Counted from the first letter of the stretch, positions 25,762 through 36,777 are shown. The stretch is DNA of 64,000 nt from Prosthecomicrobium pneumaticum (GCF_014199915.1 NZ_JACHOO010000004.1:42024-106023), one strand, 5' to 3'. Notes: generated by a model not told the origin, from the letters alone. Numbers and translations: made by a program.

Positions 25762-26979
25762 TCAGGAGAAGCGGCGCTTGCGGGCGGACAGCGTGCGCAG
25801 CCGCAGCGCGTTCAGCCGGATGAAGCCGGCGGCGTCCTTCTGGTCGTAGGCGCCGCGATCGTCCTCGAAGGTGACGAGCGCGTCGGAATAGAGCGATTTC
25901 GGGCTCTCGCGGCCGACGACGATGACATTGCCCTTGTAGAGCTTCAGCCGCACCTCGCCCTCGACATGCTCCTGGCTCCTGTCGACCAGCGCCTGCAGCA
26001 TCTCGCGCTCGGGCGCGAACCAGAAGCCGTAATAGACGAGCTCCGCATAACGGGGCATCAGGCTGTCCTTGAGATGCGCCGCCTCGCGGTCGAGCGTGAG
26101 CGATTCGATCGCCCGGTGCGCGGCGAGCAGGATCGTGCCGCCCGGCGTCTCGTAGATGCCGCGCGACTTCATGCCGACGAACCGGTTCTCGACGAGGTCG
26201 ATGCGGCCGATGCCGTTGTCGCGGCCGAGTTCGTTGAGCTTCGTCAGCAATTCCGCCGGGGACAGCCGCACGCCGTCGACCGAGACGGCGTCGCCCTTCT
26301 CGAAGCCGACCGTGACATAGGTCGGCGTATCGGGCGCCTCCTCCGGCGCGATGGTGCGCATGAAGACGTAAGGCGGCGGCTCCTTCGCCGGGTCCTCGAG
26401 CACCTTGCCCTCCGAGGAGGAGTGGAGAAGGTTGGCGTCGACCGAGAAGGGTGCCTCGCCGACCTTGTCCCTCGGCACCGGGATCTGGTTCTTCTCGGCG
26501 AAATCGATCAGGTCGGTGCGCGACTTGAACTCCCATTCGCGCCACGGCGCGATCACCTTGATGTTGGGATCGAGCGCATAGGCGGTCAGCTCGAAGCGGA
26601 CCTGATCATTGCCCTTGCCCGTGGCGCCATGGGCGATCGCATCGGCGCCCGTCTCATGGGCGATCTCGACCAGGCGCTTGGCGATCAGCGGCCGGGCGAT
26701 CGAGGTCCCGAGCAGGTAGACGCCCTCATAGAGGGCGTTCATCCGGAACATCGGGAAGACGAAATCCCGTACGAACTCCTCGCGCAGATCCTCGATATAG
26801 ATCTGCTTGATGCCGAGCATCTCGGCCTTCCGGCGCGCCGGCCCGAGCTCCTCGCCCTGGCCGAGATCGGCGGTGAAGGTCACAACCTCGGCGCCATAGG
26901 TGACCTGGAGCCATTTCAGGATGATCGAGGTGTCGAGCCCGCCCGAATAGGCGAGAACCACCTTCTTGACGTCTGCCAT
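25762..26979 (-). CDS. argG: Argininosuccinate synthase
   Basis: 405 residues, standard for the short bacterial type. The PP-loop [15 protein letters not shown] binds ATP near the N terminus. Conserved downstream segments include [14 protein letters not shown] and the citrulline/aspartate-binding [19 protein letters not shown]. It joins citrulline and aspartate in arginine synthesis. It stands alone, 98 bases after the divergent-order recQ start and 78 bases from the glycosyltransferase gene on the same strand. Confidence 0.97.
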   Translation of the reverse strand: MADVKKVVLAYSGGLDTSIILKWLQVTYGAEVVTFTADLGQGEELGPARRKAEMLGIKQIYIEDLREEFVRDFVFPMFRMNALYEGVYLLGTSIARPLIAKRLVEIAHETGADAIAHGATGKGNDQVRFELTAYALDPNIKVIAPWREWEFKSRTDLIDFAEKNQIPVPRDKVGEAPFSVDANLLHSSSEGKVLEDPAKEPPPYVFMRTIAPEEAPDTPTYVTVGFEKGDAVSVDGVRLSPAELLTKLNELGRDNGIGRIDLVENRFVGMKSRGIYETPGGTILLAAHRAIESLTLDREAAHLKDSLMPRYAELVYYGFWFAPEREMLQALVDRSQEHVEGEVRLKLYKGNVIVVGRESPKSLYSDALVTFEDDRGAYDQKDAAGFIRLNALRLRTLSARKRRFS

Positions 26980-27057
26980 CTGTGCCGGTCCGACCGTGGA
27001 AAGTGAGGAGGAAGCTGGCGCGGCTTATAGACCGCGGCCGGGCCGCGGACAATCGCC

Positions 27058-28563
27058 CTAGCAGCCGGGAAGCGGCATCAGGACACCGCCGCGCGGCGCC
27101 TCGAGGAGATAAGGCAGGTGCACGCGCTCCGTGGTCGGCCCGGTCGCCACCACGATCGGCGCGAGCGGCGTTACCCGCAGATAGGCGGCGGCGAGATCGG
27201 CCTCCCGTTCGCAGGCCGAGATGAAGAGCAGGCGTTCCGGCGCCGGCCGGTCGAGCAGGCTTCGGGTGAGTTCGAAATGCTGGCTCGGCCGCTCGCCGCC
27301 GGGCCAGGCGAGGACGGAAAGCGTCGCGTCGCGCAGATAATAGGTCAGCTCCGCCTGATCGGTGCGGTTCGCCGCCACGACCGTGTCGACGCCGTGCTCC
27401 GCGGCGAGCGCGGCGGTGCGGCGGGCGAGTTCCGGCCAGCCGAGCACCGGCCGGTAGATGTCGCCCCGGGCGAGGAAGGGCAGCGTCACCCGTGGTGCGG
27501 CGGCGTCCGCGGCGAAGAGCACGCCCTGCGCGACGAGGCCGAAGAGGAGGCTCGCCGCGACGAGGCGCGGACGCTCGCGCCGCAGCAACGCGGCGGCGAG
27601 GATGACGGTCGCGACGAGCGCGGTGGCGCCCCAGTTGGCGTGCGCCCGCACGGCGAAGGCGACGAGGCAGACGGCGGCGAGGATCGGTAGCGAAAAGGCG
27701 AGCATCACCCGGTCGCTCGGCTCCGGCGTCCGCCGGACGGCGCGGACCGCCGCGACGAGGAGCGCGGCGAAGACGAAGGGGCCGATGATGCCGAACTGTG
27801 CGGCGAGGAAGCCGGCGATGTCGGAGGGGTCGAAATCGAAACCGCCACCGCGGATGTTGTCGCCGGTGTGGCGGAAGGTGGCGAAGCCGTTGTCGAGGTT
27901 CCACAGGAGGTTCGGCGCGACGATCGCTAGGCCGATCACGACCGAGAAGACGAAACGGCGGCTCGTCACGACGCCCCGGCTCGCCGGATCGAGGACCGCG
28001 GCGACCAGCGCGCAGCCGAGGAAATAGACCATCGCATATTTGGCGAGCAGCCCGAAGCCGAGCGCGAGGCCGAGCAGCAGCGGATCGCCCCGGCTGCCGC
28101 CGGCCCGCAGCCGGCCGAAGGCGAAGAGCGCGGTCGCGAAGCAGAAGAGGAGCGGCACGTCGGTCGAGATGATGCGGGCGGAGAAGGCGACGCCGGGCGC
28201 GAGCGCATAGAGGAGCGCGGCGGTGATGCCGGTGCGATCGTCGTAGAAGCTGCGCCCCGCGAGTCCGATCATCAGCGCGGTCGCGGCATGCAGGATCGGC
28301 GAGGGCAGCCGGACGCAGGCCTCGCCGGCGCCGCAGAGCGGACCGGTGAGCGCGATCAGCCAGCCGATCAGCGGCGGCTTCGAATAATAGCCGAAGGCGA
28401 GCGCGCGCGACCAATCCCAATACTGCGCCTCGTCCATCACGAGGTCGGTCCGCGCCGAGAGGAGCCCGGCGACGCGCAGGCCCGCGAGCACGACGAGCGC
28501 GGCGACGAGAGCGAGCCATGCCCTGCGCACTGCCGCGCCGGAGGGCGCGCCGGCCGCCGTCAC
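27058..28563 (-). CDS. ArnT/PMT-like glycosyltransferase, GT-C family
   Basis: 501-residue integral membrane protein of the GT39/ArnT type, with many transmembrane helices. The first luminal loop carries the catalytic acidic motif VMDEAQYWDWSRAL, followed by YYSKPPLIGWLIAL. Such enzymes move a sugar from undecaprenyl or dodecaprenyl phosphate to lipid A or other acceptors at the periplasmic face; rhizobial Rgt enzymes add galacturonic acid this way. The GTG start at 28563 overlaps the PAP2 stop by 4 bases (GTGA). Coupling to a PAP2 phosphatase suggests that the pair modifies lipid A or recycles a lipid carrier. Donor and acceptor are not determined. Confidence 0.8.
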   Translation of the reverse strand: MTAAGAPSGAAVRRAWLALVAALVVLAGLRVAGLLSARTDLVMDEAQYWDWSRALAFGYYSKPPLIGWLIALTGPLCGAGEACVRLPSPILHAATALMIGLAGRSFYDDRTGITAALLYALAPGVAFSARIISTDVPLLFCFATALFAFGRLRAGGSRGDPLLLGLALGFGLLAKYAMVYFLGCALVAAVLDPASRGVVTSRRFVFSVVIGLAIVAPNLLWNLDNGFATFRHTGDNIRGGGFDFDPSDIAGFLAAQFGIIGPFVFAALLVAAVRAVRRTPEPSDRVMLAFSLPILAAVCLVAFAVRAHANWGATALVATVILAAALLRRERPRLVAASLLFGLVAQGVLFAADAAAPRVTLPFLARGDIYRPVLGWPELARRTAALAAEHGVDTVVAANRTDQAELTYYLRDATLSVLAWPGGERPSQHFELTRSLLDRPAPERLLFISACEREADLAAAYLRVTPLAPIVVATGPTTERVHLPYLLEAPRGGVLMPLPGC

Positions 28564-29429
28564 GCCCGCTCGTCCGCGGCCTCGCCCCGCCACCAGGCGG
28601 CGAGGCGGGCGCGGCCGCGCGCGATGGCGAGCCCGAGCGCGGCGTCGGCGCGCCGGCTCCAGCGCCGGGCCCGCGGATCGACGATCAGCACGCGATAGAG
28701 GGCGAGGATGACGATCAGCGTCACGCACCAGGCGATCAGCACGTCGGAGAGATAATGGCCGCCGAAGGCGACGCGGTTGAGCGACAGGGCGGCGACGAGC
28801 GGCAGCAGAAGCGCGAAGGCGATGCCGCGCGCCGGCCGCGGCAGGAGGAGCACGAAGACGACGAGCCACATCGCGGACGAGCCCTCGCCCGAGATGAAGG
28901 AGCAGTTGCGCTGGCAGAGCCCGTCGAAATTCCAGGCCGGAATGAACTCCATCTTCCCGCCGAAGAGATCGGTGGCGATCGGCCGCGGCCGGCCGGAAAA
29001 GCTCTTGAAGAGGCCGTTGACGATCAGCCCGGTGCCGAGCGCGAGCGTGCCGAGCACGAAGGCGACGACGTGCGGCGGCACGGGCGACGGACGGCGGGGA
29101 AAGCGCAGCTTGGACAGGAAGGAGGCGACGATGACCACGGCGGCGAGCATCAGCAGGTCGTCGTTGAGGTCCCGCAGGTCCCGCAGGAACGTCATCCGGC
29201 TGGCCGGGAAGCCCTCTCCGGCAACGTAGAACAGCCGTGTCGCGGCGATGTCGAGGCCGGGGAAGAGGATGAAGACGAGGGACACCAGAACGAGGGCGAT
29301 GGTCGTCCGGGTGATCGGTCCGGAACGCCGCAGGAAGCCGCCCGGATCCGGAGGCAGGGCGCGCAACACGGCGCCGAACCGGCCTTCCGACCCGGCGTGT
29401 CTCCCGTCTCGACCGCTCACATCCACCAA
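28560..29429 (-). CDS. PAP2-family membrane phosphatase, LpxE-like
   Basis: 289-residue membrane phosphatase with six hydrophobic helices. The three PAP2 motifs are KSFSGRPRP, CSFISGEGSS and LNRVAFGGHYLSDV. In the second motif the usual SGH is SGE, a variant seen by eye, and in the third N-R replaces S-R; the His and Asp of the last motif are kept. Members dephosphorylate lipid A (LpxE), undecaprenyl pyrophosphate or phosphatidylglycerol phosphate. Start codon choice within the first 30 residues is uncertain. It leads a two-gene operon with an ArnT-like glycosyltransferase. Confidence 0.8.
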   Translation of the reverse strand: MVDVSGRDGRHAGSEGRFGAVLRALPPDPGGFLRRSGPITRTTIALVLVSLVFILFPGLDIAATRLFYVAGEGFPASRMTFLRDLRDLNDDLLMLAAVVIVASFLSKLRFPRRPSPVPPHVVAFVLGTLALGTGLIVNGLFKSFSGRPRPIATDLFGGKMEFIPAWNFDGLCQRNCSFISGEGSSAMWLVVFVLLLPRPARGIAFALLLPLVAALSLNRVAFGGHYLSDVLIAWCVTLIVILALYRVLIVDPRARRWSRRADAALGLAIARGRARLAAWWRGEAADERA

Positions 29430-29570
29430 AACGAGCTCCCTCGCCGCCTCTTGCGACGGCGATGATAACCCATGCGGACGACGCTTTCCCAGCGCGCCCC
29501 GTTGCCGCGCGGCGGCCTCTCGCTTTCGCCGCGGCTTGCGCTATGGTCGCGCGCCGCAGGAGCGCTCGCC

Positions 29571-30212
29571 ATGCTCGATTTCATTCCCTCCTCTCCCATC
29601 CTCGCCGCCTATCTCGTCGCGGTCGTCGTGCTGACGCTGACGCCGGGGCCGGACATGACGATGTTCGTCGGCAAGGCCGTCAGCCAGTCGCGCGCCGCCG
29701 GCTTCGCCGCCTTCGCCGGCGCCTCGACCGGGCTCGTCGTCCACACCGTGCTGGTGGCGGTCGGCCTCTCCGCGCTCCTCGCCGCCTCCGCGACCGCCTT
29801 CCTCGTCCTGAAGATCGTCGGCGCCGCCTATCTCGTCTATCTCGCCGTCCAGTCGCTCAGGCACGGTTCGGCGCTCTCGGTCGGGGGCGCCGGCAAGGCG
29901 GAGACGATCGGCGCGGTCTATCTGAAGGGCCTCGGCGTCAACCTCCTCAATCCGAAGATCATCGTCTTCTTCGTGACCTTCCTGCCGCAATTCGTCGACG
30001 CGAACGATCCCCACGCCGCCGGCAAGCTGATCTTCCTCGGTCTCACCTTCGTCGTTGTGGCGACGCCGATCTCGGCCGTGCTGATCTGGTTCGCCGGGTC
30101 GATCGCCGCCTGGCTGAAGCGCTCGCCGCGGGCGACACGCGCCGTGGACTACGTCTTCGCCGGCGTGATGGGCGCCTTTGCGGTGCGGCTGATCCTCGCC
30201 CAGGCGAAGTGA
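29571..30212 (+). CDS. LysE/RhtB-family amino acid exporter
   Basis: 213-residue transporter with about six transmembrane helices. The family signature LTLTPGPDMTMFVGKAVSQSR occurs near the N terminus and the conserved KGLGVNLLNPKIIVFFVTFLPQF follows in the middle. These proteins export amino acids or related solutes. The ATG at 29571 has an AGGAG site about 8 bases upstream and gives the hydrophobic N terminus MLDFIPSSPILAAYL; upstream in-frame codons have no such site. A DMT exporter gene follows 2 bases later. Confidence 0.88.
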   Translation: MLDFIPSSPILAAYLVAVVVLTLTPGPDMTMFVGKAVSQSRAAGFAAFAGASTGLVVHTVLVAVGLSALLAASATAFLVLKIVGAAYLVYLAVQSLRHGSALSVGGAGKAETIGAVYLKGLGVNLLNPKIIVFFVTFLPQFVDANDPHAAGKLIFLGLTFVVVATPISAVLIWFAGSIAAWLKRSPRATRAVDYVFAGVMGAFAVRLILAQAK

Positions 30213-30214
30213 CG

Positions 30215-31120
30215 ATGGCGGGATCGAGACGTTCGGCGACGCTCATCGGCGGCGTCGCCATCCTGCTCTGGTCGACGCTCGCGCTCGTCACCACGATGAG
30301 CCGGTCGATCCCGGTGTTCGAGGCGCTCGCCATCACCTTCGCGATCGGCGCGGTCACGGTATCGGTCGGCTTCCTCTTCACAGAGGGGCCCGGCGGCATC
30401 CGGGCCGGGCTCAAGGCCTGGCCGGCGCGGGCCTGGGCGCTCTCGATCCTCGGCATCTTCCTCTATCACGCGCTCTATTTCGTCAGCTTCCGGCTCGCGC
30501 CCGTCGGCACGGTGACGGTGATCAACTATCTCTGGCCGCTGCTGATCGTCATCCTCGCCGGGGTGATCCCCGGCGGCACGACGCGGCTCGGCTGGCCGCA
30601 GCTCGCCGGCGGCCTCGTCGGCTTCGGCGCGACGGTGATGCTGGTCGGCGGCAGCGTCACAATGGAGACGAGCGGCGCGGCGCTCGCCGGCTATCTCTGC
30701 GCTTTCGCCTGCGCCTTCCTGTGGAGCTTCTACTCGGTCCTCAACAACCGGATCGGCGCGCCCGGCAGCGTGCCGATGATCGGCGTCTGCGCCGCGGTCG
30801 CGCTGCTCGGTGCGGTCGGCCATGTCGTCGCCGGCGAGGCCTTCGTCGTGCCGGACGCGACGACCGCCATCGCCCTCGCCGTGCTCGGCGCCGGGCCCGT
30901 GGGGGCGGCCTTCGTCGCCTGGGACCACGCGACCAAGAAAGGCGATGTCGGCCTTCTCGGCGCGCTCTCCTATGCGACGCCGCCGCTCTCGATGATCCTG
31001 CTCGTCGCGGCCGGGGCTGCGCCGGCGAGCTGGGCGCTGGCGCTCGCCACCCTCCTCGTCGTCGCCGGCGCCGCGCTCGCCGCCCTGCCGTCGCGGCCGG
31101 CGCGGCGCCCGGCCTCCTGA
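30215..31120 (+). CDS. EamA/DMT-family transporter
   Basis: 301-residue protein with two EamA repeats and about ten transmembrane helices. The N-terminal repeat includes ILLWSTLALVTTMSRSIPVFE and the segment RLAPVGTVTVINYLWPLLIV. The second repeat contains FLWSFYSVLNNRIG and GDVGLLGALSYATPPLSMIL. Resemblance to YddG-type aromatic amino acid exporters is seen. The ATG at 30215 lies 2 bases after the LysE gene stop, so the two exporters are co-translated. Substrate unknown. Confidence 0.87.
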   Translation: MAGSRRSATLIGGVAILLWSTLALVTTMSRSIPVFEALAITFAIGAVTVSVGFLFTEGPGGIRAGLKAWPARAWALSILGIFLYHALYFVSFRLAPVGTVTVINYLWPLLIVILAGVIPGGTTRLGWPQLAGGLVGFGATVMLVGGSVTMETSGAALAGYLCAFACAFLWSFYSVLNNRIGAPGSVPMIGVCAAVALLGAVGHVVAGEAFVVPDATTAIALAVLGAGPVGAAFVAWDHATKKGDVGLLGALSYATPPLSMILLVAAGAAPASWALALATLLVVAGAALAALPSRPARRPAS

Positions 31121-31205
31121 TCCGGGGACTTTTCGGCCGCACGGGGATTGAGGGCCGCGGCGATCTGTGGTTCCACAAGGTGATCGCCGGCTTCGAAAGG
31201 CCGCC

Positions 31206-33623
31206 ATGCCCCGGACCGAGGTTCCGATCGTCCCCGCCGTGCTGCCGACCATTACGGATCTGCCCCTGTCGCTCCTGGGCCGGCCGATCTTCGTCTACGA
31301 TCTCGACCGGCGCGTTTTCGCGTCCGCCAATCCGGCGGCGCTGCGGCTGTTCGGCCTCGCGGCGGCGGATACGGGCGATGTCGGGCGGCTGATGGACGAT
31401 TCGATCGCGACGCGGATCGTGCTCTCCGACTATCGCGACCGGCTCTCCGTATCGGGCGGCACGATCGACGACCGCTGGACCTTCTTTCCGCCCGTCCGCA
31501 GCATGACGCTCGACTGCCGCCTCAGTGCGGTCGTGCTCGAGGACGGCCGCATCGGCCTGATGTTCGAGGCGGCCGAGATCGAGGCGGGCGACCGCGAAGA
31601 CCGCCGCGCCGTCGAGGTACTGCACCACATCCGCACCATGGTCTGGCTCTACGACTGCGGCGGCGCTGCGGTGTTCCGCAATCCGGCCGCGATGGCCGCC
31701 TTCGGCGGGGCGCAGCACCGCTTCGTCGACCGCTTCGTCGATCGCGCCGAGGGCGCGGCGCTCTGGCAGGCCTCTCTCGCCGGCGCGACCTCGGGCGGCA
31801 TCTATCGCGTCGCGACGCTCAATGGCGCTCGCTGGCACGGGCTCGACGTCAGTCCCATCCGGGATCCGGTGACCGGCGATCTTCATGTGCTCGTCAACGA
31901 GCGCGACGTCACGCGGATCAAGACGATCGAGCAGAAGCTGCGCGATCGCGAGCGCCAGCTGATCACGGCCCAGGAGATCGGCGGGCTCGGCGACTGGCGC
32001 TACGATCCGCAGCGGCGGGTGTTCGAAATCTCGACTTCGCTCGCCGCGATCTATGAGCTCGATCATCTGACCGTCCATGCGGACGAGGTGAACGGGCTTC
32101 TGCCGGAGGATGAACGTGGGGCGGTACGGGCGCAGTTTCTCGCGGCCTTTCAGACGGGCGAAGTCTATGATCTGCGCCATCGCATCGTCACCCGCTCCGG
32201 CATGGTGCGTCACGTGGCGGTGCGGGGCGCGGTCTTCACCGATGAGGCGACCGGCGAGCGGGAGATGATCGGCATCCTGCGCGACGTGTCGGACGAGGTG
32301 CGGGCGCGCGAGCGGATCGAGCATCTGGCGCTGCACGACACCGTGACCGGCCTCGCCAACCGGGCGCAGTTCGTCGATCGGCTCGGCCGGGCGATGGGCG
32401 GGGCGGAGTCCTGCGGCGCGCTGATCCTGGTCGATCTCGACGGATTCAAGGACATCAACGACACGCGCGGCCATGCCGCCGGCGACGCCGTCCTGAAGGA
32501 GATCGGTGTCCGGCTGATGCGCCTCGCGCGGGCCGGCGATGTGGTGGCGCGGCTCGGCGGCGACGAATTCGCACTGATTCTCCCCGATCTCGTCGAGCGG
32601 ACCTCGCTCGAGCGCCGGACACGGGAACTGCTCGACGCCCTCTCTGCGCCGATCCTCGTCGAGGGCGCCTTCGTCTCGGTCGGCGCCTCGATCGGCGTGT
32701 CGCGCTGGCCCGAGGACGGGCAGGATCCGGAAAGCCTGCAGCGCAATGCCGATCTCGCCCTCTATTCGGCGAAGGGCGAGGGCGGCGAGGTGGCGCATTT
32801 CTTCTCGCGCGCCATGCGGCTCGCCGTCGAGGAGCGGCGGCGCCTGCTCGACGATCTGCGCCACGCGATCGAGCGGCGCCAGCTCGACGTCTATTTCCAG
32901 CCGCTCGTCGAGCTGGAGAAGCGGCGGGTCGCCGGATTCGAGGCGCTGGTGCGCTGGGAGCACCCGAACTGGGGCGTCATCCCGCCGGACAGCTTCGTAC
33001 CGATCGCCGAAAGCTCCGGGCTGATGCAGCCGCTCGGCGCGCAGGTCTTGCACACGGCGCTCGGCCAGATCCGGCAATGGCTCGACGAGGGGCTGGAGCC
33101 CGGCACGGTTGCGGTCAATCTCGGTGCCGACCAGCTGCGCGGCGAAGATCTCGTCGGCCTCATCGCCGACACGCTCGCGGCGTTCGACCTGCCCGCCTGG
33201 CGGCTGGAGATCGAGGTGACCGAGACGGTGACGCTCGGCCGCCGTGCCGCCGAGGTGGTGGCGCTGCTCGAGCGGCTGCACGATCTCGGCGTGCGCATCG
33301 TGCTCGACGATTTCGGCACCGGCCACGCCTCGCTCACCCATCTGAAGCGGCTGCCGGTCGACCGGCTGAAGATCGACCGCTCCTTCGTCGCCGATATCGA
33401 GCGCGATGCGTCCAACGCGGCGATCGTCAAGGCGGTGCTGGGCCTCGGCCGGAGCCTGTCGGTGAGCGTGGTGGCGGAAGGCGTCGAGACGCCGGCGCAG
33501 GTGCGGTTCCTGCGCCAGCACGGCTGTGACGTGGTCCAGGGCTATCTGTTCGGCAAGCCGATGCCGCGCGAGGAGGCCGGCGAATGGCTGCGTTCGATGC
33601 GCTTCGCCGCCATCGCCGGCTGA
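31206..33623 (+). CDS. PAS-GGDEF-EAL cyclic-di-GMP signalling protein
   Basis: 805 residues without transmembrane helices. Three PAS-like regions lie in the first 370 residues, linked by a short coiled coil ([18 protein letters not shown]). A GGDEF domain follows with the intact signature [11 protein letters not shown], then an EAL domain with the intact metal-binding EALVRWEHP and [10 protein letters not shown] and the dimerisation loop [10 protein letters not shown]. Both synthesis and breakdown of c-di-GMP are therefore possible. The ATG at 31206 is preferred over an upstream GTG at 31167 because an AAAGG site precedes it. It ends 1 base before the stop of hmuV on the other strand. Confidence 0.92.
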   Translation: MPRTEVPIVPAVLPTITDLPLSLLGRPIFVYDLDRRVFASANPAALRLFGLAAADTGDVGRLMDDSIATRIVLSDYRDRLSVSGGTIDDRWTFFPPVRSMTLDCRLSAVVLEDGRIGLMFEAAEIEAGDREDRRAVEVLHHIRTMVWLYDCGGAAVFRNPAAMAAFGGAQHRFVDRFVDRAEGAALWQASLAGATSGGIYRVATLNGARWHGLDVSPIRDPVTGDLHVLVNERDVTRIKTIEQKLRDRERQLITAQEIGGLGDWRYDPQRRVFEISTSLAAIYELDHLTVHADEVNGLLPEDERGAVRAQFLAAFQTGEVYDLRHRIVTRSGMVRHVAVRGAVFTDEATGEREMIGILRDVSDEVRARERIEHLALHDTVTGLANRAQFVDRLGRAMGGAESCGALILVDLDGFKDINDTRGHAAGDAVLKEIGVRLMRLARAGDVVARLGGDEFALILPDLVERTSLERRTRELLDALSAPILVEGAFVSVGASIGVSRWPEDGQDPESLQRNADLALYSAKGEGGEVAHFFSRAMRLAVEERRRLLDDLRHAIERRQLDVYFQPLVELEKRRVAGFEALVRWEHPNWGVIPPDSFVPIAESSGLMQPLGAQVLHTALGQIRQWLDEGLEPGTVAVNLGADQLRGEDLVGLIADTLAAFDLPAWRLEIEVTETVTLGRRAAEVVALLERLHDLGVRIVLDDFGTGHASLTHLKRLPVDRLKIDRSFVADIERDASNAAIVKAVLGLGRSLSVSVVAEGVETPAQVRFLRQHGCDVVQGYLFGKPMPREEAGEWLRSMRFAAIAG

Positions 33624-33624
33624 G

Positions 33625-34416
<792 letters not shown>

Positions 34417-34423
34417 GACGGCC

Positions 34424-35503
34424 TCAGAGATCGACGAGGCCGCGACGGCGCAGCAGCAGCCAGAGGAAGAAGGGCGCGCCGAGCACGGCGGTGAGGATGC
34501 CGATCGGCAGTTCCGCCGGCGCGACGAGGATGCGGCAGAGCATGTCGGCGGTGACGAGCAGCGCGCCCCCGAGCAGCGCGGAGGCGGGCAGGAGCAGCCG
34601 GTGCTCCGGCCCGATCGACAGGCGCAGGAGGTGCGGCACGACGATGCCGACGAAGCCGATCACCCCGGCGAAGGCGACCGAGGTGCCGACGGCGAGCGCG
34701 ACGAGCACGATGATGATCCGCTTCATGCGATCGACCTCGATGCCGAGATGGCGCGCCTCGGCCTCGCCGAGGACGAGCATGTCGAGGGCGCGGCCGATCA
34801 GCGGCGCGGCGACGAACACGCCGGCGCACAGCACGGCGGCGATGACCGCCTTCGTCCAGGTCGCGCCGCCGAGCCCGCCGAGCGACCAGAAGGTGAATTC
34901 CCGCAATTGCAGGTCGTCGGAACGGAAGATCAGATAGGCGGTCACGGCCCCGGCGAGCGCGCCGAGCGCAATGCCGGCGAGCAGCATGGTGGCGACCGAG
35001 GTGCGGCCCTGCCGCGTGGCGATCAGATAGAGGAGCACGGTGGTGACGAGGCCGCCGGTGAAGGCTGCGGCAGGCAGCAGCCCGATGCCGAGCGCGCCGA
35101 GCACGGGAAGCGTGACGCCGCCGCCGAGCGTGATCGCCGCGACCGCGCCGAGGGCCGCGCCGGACGAGACGCCGACAATGCCCGGATCGGCGAGCGGATT
35201 GCGGAAGAGTCCCTGCATCATCGCCCCGGCGATGCCGAGCGCGCCGCCGACGACGAGGCCGAGCAGAGTGCGCGGCATGCGGATGTCGAACAGCACGACA
35301 TGGCCGAGGCGGGCTTCGGCGGGATCGCGCCCGGCGAGGAGATCGCCGGTCAGGCGCACCACCTCGGTCGCATCGACGCCGGCCGGCCCGATCGCGAGCG
35401 AGGCGAGGGCGACGGCGGCGACGAGGATGGTGAGCGCGACGACGGCGGTCCGGCCGCGCTCGCGGCGATCGCCCTCCGCCGGGGTGGCGAGCGCCATCGT
35501 CAT
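34424..35503 (-). CDS. hmuU: Haemin ABC transporter permease (FecCD family)
   Basis: 359-residue FecCD permease with about ten transmembrane helices. Family sequences include DIRMPRTLLGLVVGGALGIAGAMMQGLFRNPLADPGIVGVSSGAALGAV, quoted here only in its core MQGLFRNPLADP, and the ATPase-contact loop PAELPIGILTAVLGAPFF at the end. It forms the haem channel with HmuV. The start overlaps the hmuT stop by 4 bases. Confidence 0.94.
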   Translation of the reverse strand: MTMALATPAEGDRRERGRTAVVALTILVAAVALASLAIGPAGVDATEVVRLTGDLLAGRDPAEARLGHVVLFDIRMPRTLLGLVVGGALGIAGAMMQGLFRNPLADPGIVGVSSGAALGAVAAITLGGGVTLPVLGALGIGLLPAAAFTGGLVTTVLLYLIATRQGRTSVATMLLAGIALGALAGAVTAYLIFRSDDLQLREFTFWSLGGLGGATWTKAVIAAVLCAGVFVAAPLIGRALDMLVLGEAEARHLGIEVDRMKRIIIVLVALAVGTSVAFAGVIGFVGIVVPHLLRLSIGPEHRLLLPASALLGGALLVTADMLCRILVAPAELPIGILTAVLGAPFFLWLLLRRRGLVDL

Positions 35504-36489
35504 CGGCCGGCCGCCAGGGTGGGCAGGGCGAGATCGGGATAGAGCCGGTGCGCGAGGTCGCGTGCGGCGGCTGCAGCGCGCGGTCCGAAATTGAGCAGGG
35601 CGGCGTCCATGACGATCAGGGCCTGCGACCGGGCCGCCGGCGTCGCGGCGAAGGCGGGTGCGGCGAAGATCTCCTCGGCCTTCGGCGCATCCTCGGCGCC
35701 GCGGGTCATCATCAGGACGACGTCCGGCGCCGCCGCCGCGATCGCCTCTTCGGCCGCCGGACGATAGCCGGCGATCTCATGCAGCGGGTTGACCCCGCCG
35801 GCGAGGCCGATCATCGCGTCGGCCGCGGTGCCGCTGCCGGCGGCGAGCGGCTTGCCGCCCTGGAAGGAGAGGAGGAAGACGACCCGCTTGCGGCTTTCCG
35901 GGGGAAGCTTCGCGATCGCGGCTTCGACCGCCTCGAAATCCGCCTCGACGCTGCCGGCGAGCGCGGCGCCCTTCTCCTCGAGGCCGAGCGCGGCGGCGAT
36001 CAGCCGGATCTTCGCCGCAGCCCCCGCCGGGGTCTCGCCCTTCGGCACGAAGACGATCGGCACGGCGGCCGATTTCAGGATGTCGAGCGTCGCCTCCGGA
36101 CCGGCGCCTTCGGCGGCGAGGATGAGATCGGGTGCGACCGAGAGCACGCCCTCGGCGGAAAGTGCGCGCATATAGCCCACATCGGGCTTCTCGAACACGG
36201 CCGGCGGATAGACGCTCGTCTGGTCGCGCGCCACCACCCGGTCGGCGGCACCGAGCGCATAGACCGTCTCGGTGACGTCGCCGCCGATCGTCACGATGCG
36301 GCGCGCATCGCCCACCGTCACGCTGCGTCCGGATGCGTCGACGATCGTCCGCTCCGCGGCGACGACGTCGACGAGCGAGACGAGCGTCATCGCGACGGCG
36401 ACGAGGGCGCCGAGGAGAATCTGGCCGCGTCGTCCAAGGAAAGCGGGCGGCGGGCGCAGCGTCGGGCGCGGCAGCGGGGCGGCGTTCAT
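35500..36489 (-). CDS. hmuT: Periplasmic haemin-binding protein
   Basis: 329-residue substrate-binding protein of the class III (FecB/BtuF) type. A long positively charged N-terminal region is followed by the hydrophobic signal segment ILLGALVAVAMTLVSLVDVVAA and mature sequence ERTIVDASGRSVTVGDARRI. Haem coordination in HmuT/ShuT uses a tyrosine near YPPAVFEKPDVGYMRALSAE; tyrosines are present there. The start overlaps the hemP stop by 4 bases. hmuS, the usual first gene of hmuSTUV, is absent. Confidence 0.93.
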   Translation of the reverse strand: MNAAPLPRPTLRPPPAFLGRRGQILLGALVAVAMTLVSLVDVVAAERTIVDASGRSVTVGDARRIVTIGGDVTETVYALGAADRVVARDQTSVYPPAVFEKPDVGYMRALSAEGVLSVAPDLILAAEGAGPEATLDILKSAAVPIVFVPKGETPAGAAAKIRLIAAALGLEEKGAALAGSVEADFEAVEAAIAKLPPESRKRVVFLLSFQGGKPLAAGSGTAADAMIGLAGGVNPLHEIAGYRPAAEEAIAAAAPDVVLMMTRGAEDAPKAEEIFAAPAFAATPAARSQALIVMDAALLNFGPRAAAAARDLAHRLYPDLALPTLAAGR

Positions 36490-36695
36490 AGCGCGGGATC
36501 TCCCGTTCGTCCAAAGGCGGGCACCGGCCCGGCCGGCGCCTTGGTCAGGATCAGCTTGCCGGCGCGCGTCACGCGCAGGCGGTATTCGGCGGGGCCGTGG
36601 TGGATGGCGAGCTCGCGCTCGCCGGCGAGCAGCGCCTCGCTGGTGACGCTGCGCAGCGGGGCGCCGTCGCCCTTCGATCGGTCCGGCTCGGCCAT
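36486..36695 (-). CDS. hemP: Haemin uptake protein HemP
   Basis: 69-residue HemP. Conserved residues are seen in RSVTSEALLAGERELAIHH and YRLRVTRAGKLILTK. HemP proteins promote expression or function of the TonB haem receptor in several rhizobia and Burkholderia. It leads the hemP-hmuT-hmuU-hmuV operon and is divergent from the receptor gene, sharing a 203-base promoter region with it. Confidence 0.93.
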   Translation of the reverse strand: MAEPDRSKGDGAPLRSVTSEALLAGERELAIHHGPAEYRLRVTRAGKLILTKAPAGPVPAFGRTGDPAL

Positions 36696-36724
36696 CTCGG
36701 CGTCAGTCTCGACTCGTTCTAAAC

Positions 36725-36741
36725 TTGCGAACCATTCGCAA
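36725..36741. promoter_or_regulatory. Fur-like palindromic operator in the hemP/receptor promoter
   Basis: A perfect inverted repeat TTGCGAA-CCA-TTCGCAA lies 29 bases upstream of hemP and just upstream of the probable -35 element of the receptor gene. The sequence matches the general form of alphaproteobacterial Fur/Mur boxes (TGCnAAT-like half sites). An adjacent TTTAGAA half site on the minus strand (about 36717-36723) resembles half of an Irr iron control element. Iron-dependent control of both transcripts is inferred. Confidence 0.65.
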
Positions 36742-36749
36742 CAATTTTG

Positions 36750-36777
36750 TTGACTTCACTACTCACCTTTTCATAGT
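36750..36777 (+). promoter_or_regulatory. Predicted promoter of the haem receptor gene
   Basis: TTGACT (36750-36755) and CATAGT (36772-36777) are spaced by 16 bases. They follow 8 bases after the Fur-like palindrome, so a bound repressor would block RNA polymerase. The leader to the chosen ATG is about 115 bases. Confidence 0.5.
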
